Below are positions 39,752-48,938 of a stretch of DNA of 64,000 bases, piece after piece; positions within the stretch are counted from its first letter, which is position 1; each line of letters opens with the position of its first letter. Made by a program: the position numbers and the translations under genes. Source of the DNA: a virus. The notes beneath the pieces were generated by a model. It was given only the letters and a program-made list of their open reading frames with translations, was not told the DNA's origin and did no database searches. The stretch lies in the IMG/VR virus record IMGVR_UViG_3300044712_000688, positions 62,001 to 126,000 of that record. One strand, 5' to 3'.

Positions 39752-42381
39752 TGGGCATTAGACGTAGACGTAAAAAGCTGACCAGCCTCATATCCAATAT
39801 GGATAGGAGAATTAGATCAGTAGAATTTAAGAAAACTGCCTATAACGTAAAGGCAACTACTGAAGAGACTTCTGCGGGAGAAGAAGTTGGCAATGAACCA
39901 GCTGGTTCCGTATACTCTCCTACCCTACCCAATCCTTGGGTGCGCGTGAAGCGTGCTTACTTTCACCCATCTAATGTAGTCGCGGGCGACAGGTTTGAAA
40001 TACTGTCCTATGATACCGACGGGATTGAATCTATTTCTGGATCTTCGGTCGAGAAAGGAGATTATGTCTCCATATCATCAATTGGACGAACCTCTGCTCC
40101 AGTATTGACCATTGGTAGAACATATTTTAAAAATACTAATTCTAGTAACCCGTACTACACATGTAGGGCACACGGAACTCCTAGCTGGTCATTAAGTTCT
40201 ACAAACACCCGTGAAAGTCTAAAGTTTAATGGAGCGCAGGTATATGCTCCGCTTCCTATTCCTGGCGACACATTAGGTACCGTAAAGCATACTTACCTAT
40301 TTTCTAGTGGAAGTACTGTAACTTCAAACAGTATAAGAATAGCCCTAGCTACTCGAGCTTTAATTGCCTCTCACTCGGCTACAACAACTACTGCTACTCT
40401 AACAATAAGCGGTAGCTCTCATCACTATACAACTAATGACATCATTGACGTCAATGATTTGCCAGAAGCATACCGAGGCATAGATGGCCTATTTAAGGTA
40501 AAGTCCGTAACGTCTAATACCATCAGTTACGATTTCGATACTCCTTTATCAGCGGCTATTCCGTCTGCTACTGCTAGCTCTGGAACTTACATTTACTCTG
40601 TTGCTCAGAAGTATGTACGAGTTGGCTCTACTTGGTTTGATACCGTAAATGACAATAAAGTCTATTACTGGAATGGGCTTAGGTATCAAGTCGGACAAGT
40701 AGCCGGTCTACAGAATGATGGCTCTGCTCCTAATCCACCTACAAATCTAGTTTTATCAACTACTGGATATAACCGAGGCACTGATGGTAGTCCTAGGTCT
40801 AGGGTGGATTTGTCTTGGACTGCACCTACGCAATCTGCCAATGGTAAGGATTTGGATGACTTACTTGGATACAAAATTAGGATTAGCGAAACTGGCTACA
40901 GTAACTGGAGAGACACTAGGGACCTCAACGGGCGAGATACTTCAGAAACTATTACTGGCCTAGATCCAAATAAGCAATACTATTTCCGAGTTACCGCCTA
41001 TGACTCGTTTGGAAATGAATCCACGGGACTCGACGGAACCATTGTAACTGGCTTAGCTGCCCTTAGCGTTGAAAAACCTTCAGCTCCGGTGATCCCGACA
41101 CCTAGGCTCGGAATTGTTCAGGTTAGTTGGGACGGTAAGGACTACAACGGGGCTGTAGTTCCTATAGAGCTGATCAACTTTATCGAGGTACACGGCTCTA
41201 CGACTAGTGGATTTACCCCTGGTTCTGGTACATTACTAGGAAAGATTTACTCTAAGAACGCTCCCGCTGCGATTCCTGACCTTACCTATAATGCAACTTA
41301 CTATTTTAAACTTGTTGCAGTAGATAAAAACGGCAACTCTAGCGATGCGTCCACTCAAACAACGACGCAGATTAGACCTTTAGTCGATACGGACATTATT
41401 GGTAAGGTTCTTAATGGAGCAAATATTGTAAACGGATCTATTACGGCTTCCGAAGCAATTATTGGTGAGACCATTACCGGAGCTCTAATACGGGGTCTAA
41501 CTATAAATGCTGGTCACATAGAAACAAATAGCATCACTACAGATCGACTACGGGCCGGAACCATGACGGGTTTCACAATTAGAACGTCTGACAGCTCTAC
41601 ATCAGTAACTCTATCTGCAGCAGATAATGCATTAACGATACGCGTTGCCGGAACAGTAGCTGCATATTTAACTGGTGTCTATGATCCTATTTGGGATTAT
41701 GGGGCCCTTTTGAGTTACTCATATACTGACGTATATAGCAGTAACTTTTTTGTGAATGTTGATACTACTGCAATGCGTGGCCCAGGCAATGTTTCCGGAG
41801 CTATTGCATGGGGTAGTGGTGTTTTTGGATATCTTGATTTATATGCAGACACTCAGATAATGATTACTGCTGACAGTGTAACAATTGGAAGTGATACTGC
41901 TAGCATCACGGACGTATCTGGAGCTCTTAGAGTTGCTGCTGGTTTTTCAGCTACTGGACAAATTACTGCGGGTGCTGCCATAGTTAGAAGCCAGTTATCT
42001 GGCGGTGGAACTACAGGAGCATCATTTACAAATAATGGATCTCTAGTTAGGACCGCGTCTTCTGCAAGATATAAGCAAGATATTGTAGATTTGTCTATAG
42101 ACTATGAAAAAATTCTGATGATGCAACCTAGGTTGTATCGTTGGATAGAAGAGGTGCAAGAGTTTTCGGATGCTAGACACTATGCAGGTTTTATAGCAGA
42201 AGAGTTACATGAATTAGGGCTTACTGATTTTGTTTCATATTCAAAGGACAATGAAGGAAATGTAAGGCCTGAAGGCGTATACTACGGCGAGCTAACTGGA
42301 GCTCTAGTTTTAGCTATAAAACACCAAAATGATTTGATATCTGAGATTAGTGATAGACTGTCAAGGTTAGAAGGACAATAA
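39751..42381 (+). CDS. Tail fibre/tip protein with FN3 domains and S74 self-cleaving chaperone
   Basis: An 876-residue fibre. Order: N-terminal coil (LISNMDRRIRSVEF), beta domains, a small module (HHYTTNDIIDVNDLPEAYRGIDGLFKV, about 225-265), two FN3 domains (about 325-430 ending YYFRVTAYDSFGNES; about 440-535 ending YYFKLVAVDKNGNSS), a beta-helix-like shaft (GKVLNGANIVNGSITASEAIIGETI...) and a C-terminal S74 intramolecular chaperone of about 107 residues. The S74 catalytic dyad is likely Ser770 and Lys775 (TASSARYKQDI), followed by the conserved YAGFIAEELHELGL. The chaperone trimerises the fibre and then cuts itself off. Confidence 0.82.
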   Translation: MGIRRRRKKLTSLISNMDRRIRSVEFKKTAYNVKATTEETSAGEEVGNEPAGSVYSPTLPNPWVRVKRAYFHPSNVVAGDRFEILSYDTDGIESISGSSVEKGDYVSISSIGRTSAPVLTIGRTYFKNTNSSNPYYTCRAHGTPSWSLSSTNTRESLKFNGAQVYAPLPIPGDTLGTVKHTYLFSSGSTVTSNSIRIALATRALIASHSATTTTATLTISGSSHHYTTNDIIDVNDLPEAYRGIDGLFKVKSVTSNTISYDFDTPLSAAIPSATASSGTYIYSVAQKYVRVGSTWFDTVNDNKVYYWNGLRYQVGQVAGLQNDGSAPNPPTNLVLSTTGYNRGTDGSPRSRVDLSWTAPTQSANGKDLDDLLGYKIRISETGYSNWRDTRDLNGRDTSETITGLDPNKQYYFRVTAYDSFGNESTGLDGTIVTGLAALSVEKPSAPVIPTPRLGIVQVSWDGKDYNGAVVPIELINFIEVHGSTTSGFTPGSGTLLGKIYSKNAPAAIPDLTYNATYYFKLVAVDKNGNSSDASTQTTTQIRPLVDTDIIGKVLNGANIVNGSITASEAIIGETITGALIRGLTINAGHIETNSITTDRLRAGTMTGFTIRTSDSSTSVTLSAADNALTIRVAGTVAAYLTGVYDPIWDYGALLSYSYTDVYSSNFFVNVDTTAMRGPGNVSGAIAWGSGVFGYLDLYADTQIMITADSVTIGSDTASITDVSGALRVAAGFSATGQITAGAAIVRSQLSGGGTTGASFTNNGSLVRTASSARYKQDIVDLSIDYEKILMMQPRLYRWIEEVQEFSDARHYAGFIAEELHELGLTDFVSYSKDNEGNVRPEGVYYGELTGALVLAIKHQNDLISEISDRLSRLEGQ

Positions 42382-42382
42382 G

Positions 42383-42523
42383 ATGAATACACCAGAAATT
42401 GACGTCTCATTAGTGCTGAATGAGCTGAAGACTGTTATAGCAAATCAGGCACAAGAAATTGCCATTTTAAAGGCAACCATTATAACTATGCAGAGGCTTA
42501 CTCAAAGCGAGTCGGTAGAGTAG
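42383..42523 (+). CDS. Short coiled-coil protein
   Basis: A 46-residue protein, MNTPEIDVSLVLNELKTVIA then NQAQEIAILKATIITMQRLT, which is one continuous heptad-like helix. It starts one base after the fibre stop, in a dense gene array. Probably a trimeric or dimeric coil; similar short proteins follow fibre genes in other actinophages. Role unknown. Confidence 0.55.
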   Translation: MNTPEIDVSLVLNELKTVIANQAQEIAILKATIITMQRLTQSESVE

Positions 42524-42528
42524 CTCGT

Positions 42529-42999
42529 ATGTATACGGTAAAAGACGGAGCAAGATCGCTTCAGTTCAACGGAAAGCTTTTAGGTCAGTCCACCTCGAAA
42601 AGAAATGACTCCACTCGTTGGATCGAGTTTGAGCTATACAAAACTGATAGCGGATCTTACATTCTTTCTCGCATCGGTGTTTCTTTAGTTTTTCATGGTG
42701 CAGCTTGCCCTCTTGTTCGTAGATATGGCTTACAGGAGAGTCCATATTCAAACATAAACAAAAAGTCTGTACCCTGCGTAGAATGTAATCCGTCTGAGGA
42801 AGCTGAACTGGTTTTCCCCGAAAAGTATCGCCATTGGGCTCAGGTTTCCGAAGAGCCTGGCGCAGTGCTAGACGCCCTCTACAAATACGACGACAACGGC
42901 GCACGCTACCTAACAAACGTGGCTCAGAGGTTGCTAGAAGAGGCATCTAAGAACGATGGGCTGATTGCGGATATCTATAAAATAGAGATAATTCCCTAA
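42529..42999 (+). CDS. Conserved protein of unknown function before DNA polymerase
   Basis: A 156-residue protein, MYTVKDGARSLQFNGKLLGQSTS.... A beta-rich N-terminal half (WIEFELYKTDSGSYILSRIGVSLVFHG) contains two Cys residues (AACPL and VPCVECN, about residues 61 and 83-86) and is followed by an acidic helical half with WAQVSEEPGAVLDALYKYDDNGARYLTNVAQRLLEEAS. I recall similar small proteins beside actinophage replication genes but know no function. It is the last gene before a strong terminator. Confidence 0.55.
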   Translation: MYTVKDGARSLQFNGKLLGQSTSKRNDSTRWIEFELYKTDSGSYILSRIGVSLVFHGAACPLVRRYGLQESPYSNINKKSVPCVECNPSEEAELVFPEKYRHWAQVSEEPGAVLDALYKYDDNGARYLTNVAQRLLEEASKNDGLIADIYKIEIIP

Positions 43000-43004
43000 C
43001 CAGA

Positions 43005-43033
43005 AACCCTAGTTGCAAAGACTAGGGTTTTTT
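43005..43033 (+). terminator. Intrinsic terminator between structural and replication blocks
   Basis: AACCCTAGT (43005-43013), loop TGCAAAG, ACTAGGGTT (43021-43029) and a T-tract to 43033. Confidence 0.9.
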
Positions 43034-43041
43034 GCTAATAT
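43013..43041 (+). promoter_or_regulatory. Promoter of the replication block
   Basis: TTGCAA (43013-43018) inside the terminator loop and TAATAT (43036-43041) with a 17-base spacer. Expected start about 43048, 19 bases before the polymerase ATG. Promoter and terminator are packed into the same 40 bases. Confidence 0.5.
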
Positions 43042-43066
43042 AAATTTCTTATCGAAAAGGATTTAT

Positions 43067-44884
43067 ATGGCAGGACTAGAAGGCATTCAGCTAGAGCTGG
43101 TAGATAGCGCCGAACAAGCATCAAAGTTTATTTCTTGGCTTGGTGAGCGTCGCCCTCTAAATGCCATCGCTATTGACACTGAAACCGGAGAGCTTCCGGG
43201 TAACCCACGCGATCACGCGCTCTCCCCTTGGCACGGGCGTCTACGACTTGTTCAGGTTGGCGACGGTATGACTGGCTGGGCAATTCCTTGGGATGAGTGG
43301 GCTGGTGTCTTCTACGAGGCCATGGACAAGTTTGATGGCCCTATTGTTTGCCACAACATCGCCTTCGAAGCCAAGTGGTTCGAGATTCAATCTCGATGGA
43401 GTATGCCTTGGCACCGATCGCACGACACCATGATTATGGCGCAGCTAATTGACCCTCTAGGTCAGGGTGGTCTAAAGCCTCTAACTGAGCGTTATGTTGA
43501 TCGCCACGCTGCTTATTTGCAGACTCAGCTGGATGTAGGTCTATCATCTAATGGTTGGACTTGGGGAACCGTGCCTACGACCTTTGCTCCATATTGGTCT
43601 TATGGTGCGCTTGACACCATTCTTACAATGCGTCTATTCGAGCAGTTCTGGGAGAAGTGTGCGCCAGGGCGTCCGTACTCTCAGGCATATGAGCTAGAGA
43701 TGAATACTCGCCGTATCGTAACTCGCATGGAGCTCAATGGTGCTCGTCTAGATCTGGACTACTCACAAAAGAAGTTCAATGATTTGCTTCAGTACACCGA
43801 GCAGGTAAAAGATTGGGTACAAAAGACATACAATGCTTCCGTAACTAGTAATCCGCAAATGGCACGCGTATTCGAGGAGCAACTTGGATCTCAAATCACT
43901 GAGACCACTCCTAGCGGACAGAAGTCATTGACCAAGGATCAACTCAAGCTATTCACTATTCATGGGTCTGAAGAAGTTAAGCAACTTGCAGACACGATGC
44001 TGAAGCAACGTAAAGCTGACAAGCTTGCAAATACTTACTTCCTAAACTTCATCAACGACAACGTCAACGGTTTTGTTCACCCGTCTGTAAAGACCATGGG
44101 CGCTCGTACTGGTCGTATGTCTATTCAGAATCCTGCACTACAAACTCTCCCTAAGGGTGACGACACCGTGCGTCGCGCATTCTTGCCTAAGGATGATGAC
44201 CACGTAATCGTCACGTCTGACCTTGATCAGGTTGAGTTCCGTATGTTCTCGTCCCTCTCTCAGGACGCAAACTTGATCAACCTCTTCAACATGGCGGACG
44301 CTACTGGCTCTGACCCGTTCACCGAGATCGGTCGTGAGATCTACGCGGACCCGACCATGCAAAAGTCTGACAAGCGCCGTGGCCTAATCAAGGGTGTAGT
44401 TTATGGACGCCTCTACGGTGCTGGTGTCTCGAAGCAGGCTCTGACTGCTGGAGTGCCGGAAGAGCAGATGCGTGCTGTTTCTAATGCTTTCGATGACCGC
44501 TTCCCTGGAATGTCTTTGTTCCAGAAGAAGGTGGAAGATATTGGAATGCGTCGCCTACGTGCCGAGGGGCAGGGTTATGTCAATACTTGGACTGGGCGTC
44601 GCCTACCTTGTGACGAAGACCGCGTCTATACCCTTGTTAACTACTTAATCCAGGGTGGTGCCGCTGAGGTATTTAAGTCAAACTTGATCAAGTTGGATCA
44701 GGCCGATTTGACCGATCTTCTGATTGTTCCAGTACACGACGAAATCGTACTAAACGCACCTCGCAAGGACGTAGAAGAAATTAAGCAACTAGTGCGTGAG
44801 TGCATGACTACACGCGAAGGGTGGGCAGTGCCTCTTACTGCCGATGTTGATGGACCTCTAGAAAACTGGGGAGAAAAGTACTAA
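43067..44884 (+). CDS. DNA polymerase I family replicative polymerase with 3'-5' exonuclease
   Basis: A 605-residue family A polymerase. ATG 43067 follows AAAGGA by five bases; a TTG at 43013 lies in the terminator and is rejected. Exonuclease: Asp37-Thr-Glu39 (AIDTETGEL), HNIAFEAKWFE and YGALDT. Polymerase: motif A at Asp385 (SDLDQVEFRMF), motif B helix at 436-450 (KRRGLIKGVVYGRLYG) and motif C His557-Asp558-Glu559 (PVHDEIVL). Tyr446 occupies the position of Phe762 of E. coli Pol I, as in T7, which in other enzymes lowers discrimination against dideoxynucleotides. No 5' nuclease domain. It starts the replication operon. Confidence 0.95.
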   Translation: MAGLEGIQLELVDSAEQASKFISWLGERRPLNAIAIDTETGELPGNPRDHALSPWHGRLRLVQVGDGMTGWAIPWDEWAGVFYEAMDKFDGPIVCHNIAFEAKWFEIQSRWSMPWHRSHDTMIMAQLIDPLGQGGLKPLTERYVDRHAAYLQTQLDVGLSSNGWTWGTVPTTFAPYWSYGALDTILTMRLFEQFWEKCAPGRPYSQAYELEMNTRRIVTRMELNGARLDLDYSQKKFNDLLQYTEQVKDWVQKTYNASVTSNPQMARVFEEQLGSQITETTPSGQKSLTKDQLKLFTIHGSEEVKQLADTMLKQRKADKLANTYFLNFINDNVNGFVHPSVKTMGARTGRMSIQNPALQTLPKGDDTVRRAFLPKDDDHVIVTSDLDQVEFRMFSSLSQDANLINLFNMADATGSDPFTEIGREIYADPTMQKSDKRRGLIKGVVYGRLYGAGVSKQALTAGVPEEQMRAVSNAFDDRFPGMSLFQKKVEDIGMRRLRAEGQGYVNTWTGRRLPCDEDRVYTLVNYLIQGGAAEVFKSNLIKLDQADLTDLLIVPVHDEIVLNAPRKDVEEIKQLVRECMTTREGWAVPLTADVDGPLENWGEKY

Positions 44885-45339
44885 TGAAATATATCTTGGC
44901 TGTTGATCCTGGAAAAGCCACCGGAATGGCACTATTTAGCCTTAAATCAGGCTCTGAGCCTGTCTTGGAGTGGTCTGGAGAGTTCCAACAGCACGAATAC
45001 GCAGCACCAATCCGAGCCTCTCTATCGGCCGTACAGGGCGATTTAGAGGTAGTTTGTGAACGATTCACGATCAACGCACAGACCGTCAAAAACTCCCAAG
45101 CGCCCTACTCACTCGAGCAGATTGGCATCCTCAAGCAGTGCCTTATGGATGTTGGCCGAGCTGCTGACGATATCTATTTCCAAAGCCCGGCGGACGCAAA
45201 AGCTATGTTTTCCAATGAAAAGCTCAAGAAGCTCGGCTACTGGCACAAAGGTGGCGAAGGCCATGCACTTGACGCCATCCGACACGGTCTACTAAGGTGC
45301 ATTAAGTCTGGTTGGAAGCCAGTACAATTATTAAATTAG
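44884..45339 (+). CDS. RuvC-like Holliday junction/branched-DNA nuclease
   Basis: A 151-residue RNase H-fold nuclease: first catalytic Asp in LAVDPGKATGMALF, a second acidic residue in LEVVCERF and a C-terminal HALDAIRHGLLRC with Asp and His/Arg as in RuvC-type proteins. A middle block SLEQIGILKQCL...FQSPADAKAMFS matches phage RuvC-like resolvases. It resolves recombination intermediates or prepares DNA for packaging. Overlaps the polymerase stop by one base (TAATG). Confidence 0.8.
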   Translation: MKYILAVDPGKATGMALFSLKSGSEPVLEWSGEFQQHEYAAPIRASLSAVQGDLEVVCERFTINAQTVKNSQAPYSLEQIGILKQCLMDVGRAADDIYFQSPADAKAMFSNEKLKKLGYWHKGGEGHALDAIRHGLLRCIKSGWKPVQLLN

Positions 45340-45358
45340 TTATTATCAAAAAAATAAC

Positions 45359-45387
45359 TTGACAAAGTTTTTTTCTGATAATATAAA
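45359..45387 (+). promoter_or_regulatory. Promoter of the SNF2 helicase operon (TTGACA-17-TATAAA)
   Basis: Consensus TTGACA at 45359-45364, TATAAA at 45382-45387. The leader is about 20 bases with AAAGGA before ATG 45414. An imperfect stem AGTTATT/AATAACT lies just upstream (about 45338-45358). Confidence 0.8.
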
Positions 45388-45413
45388 TATACGTAAAGAC
45401 GCAAAGGATAAAA

Positions 45414-47225
45414 ATGTCAGTTTTTGTTGAGCTAGAGGAATCTGGCGTAGACATCATTATTAACGCCGAGTGGCGTCTAAAAGAGCTGTGTAAGAGTATT
45501 CCTGGCGCTACTTGGAACTCTAAGGAAGGCGTCTGGCGACTAGCTGCGTCTTGGGCTGGATGTTTGGCCTTGCGCTCTACCTTTAAGGAAAGCCTCGAAA
45601 TCGGCCCTCGATTGGCCGAGTGGGCAAAGAACGAAAAGCTTACCCGTATTGACCCATCAAACCACCTACGCGATGTAGACATGATGGAAGATGGAGATCA
45701 GGATCTTTTCCCGCACCAGCGTGCTGGAGTTGAATTCCTAAGCACTGCTCGCCGTGCTCTTCTTGCTGACGAGCCTGGACTTGGTAAGACCGCTCAGGCT
45801 ATCCGTTCTTTGAAGCGTCTACACGACAAGGGCGAAGCTGTATTTCCGGCACTAATTGTCTGCCCAAACACTCTCAAGAAGAACTGGGAGCGTGAGTTTG
45901 ACAAGTGGTGGCCTGGAGTAGATGTCACCGTTATTGGTGGCTCTGCTACTCAGCGCCGTGCTCAGTTTGAGAGCGAAGCAGAGGTTTATGTAATCAACTG
46001 GGAGTCATTGCGTAGTCACTCTCGCCTCGCCCCTTACGGCTCAATTGCATTGGCTCGTTGCCAAGATTGCGATGGGCACGACTCGCGTATCACTCCAGCT
46101 CGTTGTGAAGTGCACCGCCGTGAGCTAAACACAATTGACTTCAAGGCTGTCATTGCAGACGAGATTCACCGCTCAAAGGACCCTAAGTCTAAGCAGACTC
46201 GTGCTCTTTGGGCCGCGACTGGTGATGCCGACATTCGATACGCACTAACTGGCACTCCGATTGCTAATGACGTAGTTGATCTCTGGCCAATTCTTCACTG
46301 GATCTCGCCAGAAGAGTGGCCTAGCAAGACTCGTTGGATTGACCGCATGATCAACACCATGCTCAATGCATTTGGTGGAATGATGGTCCTCGGTGTGAAG
46401 CCAGATATGGAGCAAGAGTTCTACGCAGCTATCAACCCTCGCATGCGTCGTATGCTCAAGGCCAAGGTGCTCCCTTGGCTCCCAGAAGTTCTTACCGAGC
46501 GTCGCGATGTTGAAATGGGCACCAAGCAGGCTAAGGCTTATAAGCAGATGCTAGAAAACATGATTGCTCTCATCGAGGCCCCGGACGGTTCACTTGGTGA
46601 CGCTGTTGTGGCCCCAAATCCACTTACGCAAGCATTGCGTCTATTGCAGTTTGCAAGCTCATACGCCACCATTGAGGTAGACGAAGCTGGGCAAGAAAAT
46701 CTCATTTTGTCGGACCCCTCTTGTAAGGTTGATGCTCTGATGGATGATATGAAGAGTGGTGACTTTGGTGACGACTCTGTTGCAGTCTGTGCCGTATCTC
46801 GCCAGCTCATTGAGATCCTTAGTGCGCGTCTTACCAAGGAAGGTATTGCTCACGGATTGATTACTGGCTCGATTAGTGCTGATGATCGTCAGAAAGCTAT
46901 TGACGACTTCCAGTCTGGTAAGACTAAGTGGATTTTGTTCACTGCTCAGGCGGGTGGTGTTGGAGTTACCTTGACAACAGCGCGTCGCCTTGTTATGCTT
47001 CAAAGGCCATGGTCTCTTGTTGACTACAAGCAGGCTTTGGACCGTGTTCACCGCATTGGCTCTGAGATTCACGATTCAGTAATCATTACTGATTATGTGA
47101 CTCAGGGCACTGTCGAAGAGCGGGTAATCCAGGCTCTAGACACCAAAGCTGACAATTTTGAGCAGATTGTCCGTGACAAGCACCAGCTGCTCCAAATGCT
47201 TAAAGAAAGCAAGGCAACTCTATAA
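45414..47225 (+). CDS. SNF2-family DNA helicase/translocase
   Basis: A 603-residue SF2 helicase: Walker A GLGKT at 122-126 (LLADEPGLGKTAQAI), motif II DEIH at 249-252, motif III ALTGTPIAN, and motifs V-VI AGGVGVTLTTARRLVMLQRPW and QALDRVHRIG near the C-terminus. The N-terminal 100 residues include an HARP-like SVFVELEESGVDII...WNSKEGVWRL segment. SNF2 enzymes in phages help replication, recombination or fork remodelling. First gene of the operon that continues through nuclease, ATPase and SSB. Confidence 0.92.
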   Translation: MSVFVELEESGVDIIINAEWRLKELCKSIPGATWNSKEGVWRLAASWAGCLALRSTFKESLEIGPRLAEWAKNEKLTRIDPSNHLRDVDMMEDGDQDLFPHQRAGVEFLSTARRALLADEPGLGKTAQAIRSLKRLHDKGEAVFPALIVCPNTLKKNWEREFDKWWPGVDVTVIGGSATQRRAQFESEAEVYVINWESLRSHSRLAPYGSIALARCQDCDGHDSRITPARCEVHRRELNTIDFKAVIADEIHRSKDPKSKQTRALWAATGDADIRYALTGTPIANDVVDLWPILHWISPEEWPSKTRWIDRMINTMLNAFGGMMVLGVKPDMEQEFYAAINPRMRRMLKAKVLPWLPEVLTERRDVEMGTKQAKAYKQMLENMIALIEAPDGSLGDAVVAPNPLTQALRLLQFASSYATIEVDEAGQENLILSDPSCKVDALMDDMKSGDFGDDSVAVCAVSRQLIEILSARLTKEGIAHGLITGSISADDRQKAIDDFQSGKTKWILFTAQAGGVGVTLTTARRLVMLQRPWSLVDYKQALDRVHRIGSEIHDSVIITDYVTQGTVEERVIQALDTKADNFEQIVRDKHQLLQMLKESKATL

Positions 47226-48163
47226 TGACGACTAATCCTATTCGCATCTCTAACTCCGAGATCCAGACCTTTAAGGACTGCCGTCGCCGGTGGTGGTTTA
47301 CCTACTATCGTCGCCTACAGCCAAAGGTTAAGGACTTCACTGGAGCACTGGCACTTGGGTCTCGCATCCACGAGGCTTTGGACCAGTACTACACCTCTAA
47401 CATGGAGCGCAATCTGCTAGAGATTCACTCTGAGCTGGTTGCTGCAGATATGAAGACTCTGACAGATGAGTTCCGTGATACCACCAGCCTAGAGACCGAA
47501 GCTGAGCTTGGTCGCGTAATGCTTGAAGGCTACCTAGAGTGGATGGAACTAGAGGGCATTGATGCCGAACTCGAAATGATTTCTACGGAAGAGATCATCG
47601 AGCGTCCGATGATGGATGGTCGTGTAACTCTCCAGGGCAAGATTGATATGCGTGTTCGTCGCAAGATTGATGGCGTACGTATGTTCCGTGACTTCAAGAC
47701 TGTTGGTGGTTCTTTTGCTGACTTCGGCTCTATTGCTCACATGAACGAACAGGTTCTTACCTACATGGTTCTAGAAGAAGCTCAGAACCAAGAGGGTGAA
47801 CGTTCGGAGGGTGGTATCTTTACCATGCTTCGTAAGGTTAAGCGCGGTGCTTATGCTAAACCACCGTTCTATGACCAGATTGAAGTTCGTCACAATGCTT
47901 TTACCTTGCGCTCGTTCTACCAGCGCCTAGAGGGAACCCTAGAGGATATCCTTCGAGTGCGTGATGGACTTGACGCTGGTGAAAGCCACTATAAGCTTGC
48001 ATATCCAAAGCCGTCTCGTGACTGCAAGTGGAAGTGCCAATTCTTCTCTATTTGCCCGCTGGTTGACGATGGTTCGGCAGCTGAAGCAGCAATTAGTGAT
48101 GCGTTTGCGGTCGCCGACCCTTACGGTTATTACGGAATCGAAGAAAAGAAAGGAAGTGAGTAA
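47225..48163 (+). CDS. PD-(D/E)XK exonuclease, Cas4-like with probable Fe-S cluster
   Basis: A 312-residue nuclease: His49 (RIHEAL), Asp141 (QGKIDMRV) and Asp156-x-Lys158 (RDFKT) form the PD-(D/E)XK active site. Four cysteines fit the Cas4/AddB iron-sulfur pattern: Cys19 near the N-terminus (FKDCRRRWW) and Cys267, Cys271 and Cys277 near the C-terminus (DCKWKCQFFSICP). It probably resects DNA ends for recombination with the downstream Sak4-like ATPase and SSB. TAATG overlap with the helicase. Confidence 0.85.
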   Translation: MTTNPIRISNSEIQTFKDCRRRWWFTYYRRLQPKVKDFTGALALGSRIHEALDQYYTSNMERNLLEIHSELVAADMKTLTDEFRDTTSLETEAELGRVMLEGYLEWMELEGIDAELEMISTEEIIERPMMDGRVTLQGKIDMRVRRKIDGVRMFRDFKTVGGSFADFGSIAHMNEQVLTYMVLEEAQNQEGERSEGGIFTMLRKVKRGAYAKPPFYDQIEVRHNAFTLRSFYQRLEGTLEDILRVRDGLDAGESHYKLAYPKPSRDCKWKCQFFSICPLVDDGSAAEAAISDAFAVADPYGYYGIEEKKGSE

Positions 48164-48165
48164 GA

Positions 48166-48930
48166 ATGTCGGAAGTCGATCGCAGTTTAACAATTATGGT
48201 TTATGGCGAATCGAAGGTTGGTAAATCAACCTTTGCCGTTACAGCTCCTTACCCACGTCTTATGCTTGACGTTGAGGGTGGACACCGTTTCCTCCCGATT
48301 ACTGTCAAGTACTGGGACCCTATTCGCGAAGAGCCACCGGTTGCTGATGGAACTTGGGACACTGTTGTGGTCCAAGTTCGTGACTACGATGTAGTCCTCA
48401 AGACCTTCCAGTGGCTTCAGAGTGGAAAGCACCAGTTCAAGTCCTTGATCATTGACTCAATCTCTGAGTTGCAGGTCAAGTGCATGGACAATATTGCAGG
48501 AACCGAACAGATGAAGATGCAGCAGTGGGGCGAATTGCTTCGCCACATGGGTGCACTACTTCGTGACCTTCGCGACCTGACAATGCACCCGACTCAGCCT
48601 CTTGAGGCTGTAGTTCTGACCGCTATGGCACGTAAGGGTCAGGACGGCGTATACCGTCCTTATCTACAGGGTCAGCTAGCAATTCAGGCCCCGTACTTCT
48701 ATGACATTCTGGGCGCAATCACAGTGGAGCAGTTCCCTAACCCGGACCCACTGCAGCCTCCATACAAGGTGCGACGCATGTACGTTGAGCGCACACCTGA
48801 GTATGAGGCTGGAGAGCGCGTTCAGGGTCGTCTAGGAAAAATCGTCGAGCAGGGAGACCTTGGTGTCGAACGTATGCTCGATGTAATCTTTGGCGAAAAG
48901 ACAAAGACCACAAAGAAAACAAGTAACTAA
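48166..48930 (+). CDS. Sak4-like RecA-fold ATPase (recombinase)
   Basis: A 254-residue P-loop ATPase: Walker A GESKVGKST (14-22), then RLMLDVEGGHRFLP, and Walker B KSLIIDSISEL (Asp97). The layout is that of the phage Sak4/AAA_24 group, single-strand annealing ATPases that work with a phage SSB. ATGs at 48166; two bases after the nuclease stop. Downstream partner is the SSB at 48939. Confidence 0.82.
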   Translation: MSEVDRSLTIMVYGESKVGKSTFAVTAPYPRLMLDVEGGHRFLPITVKYWDPIREEPPVADGTWDTVVVQVRDYDVVLKTFQWLQSGKHQFKSLIIDSISELQVKCMDNIAGTEQMKMQQWGELLRHMGALLRDLRDLTMHPTQPLEAVVLTAMARKGQDGVYRPYLQGQLAIQAPYFYDILGAITVEQFPNPDPLQPPYKVRRMYVERTPEYEAGERVQGRLGKIVEQGDLGVERMLDVIFGEKTKTTKKTSN

Positions 48931-48938
48931 GGAAAATC

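Noticed and set aside
43013-43066. Upstream start for DNA polymerase
   Set aside because: It would lie in the terminator hairpin and promoter; ATG 43067 has a clear ribosome site.
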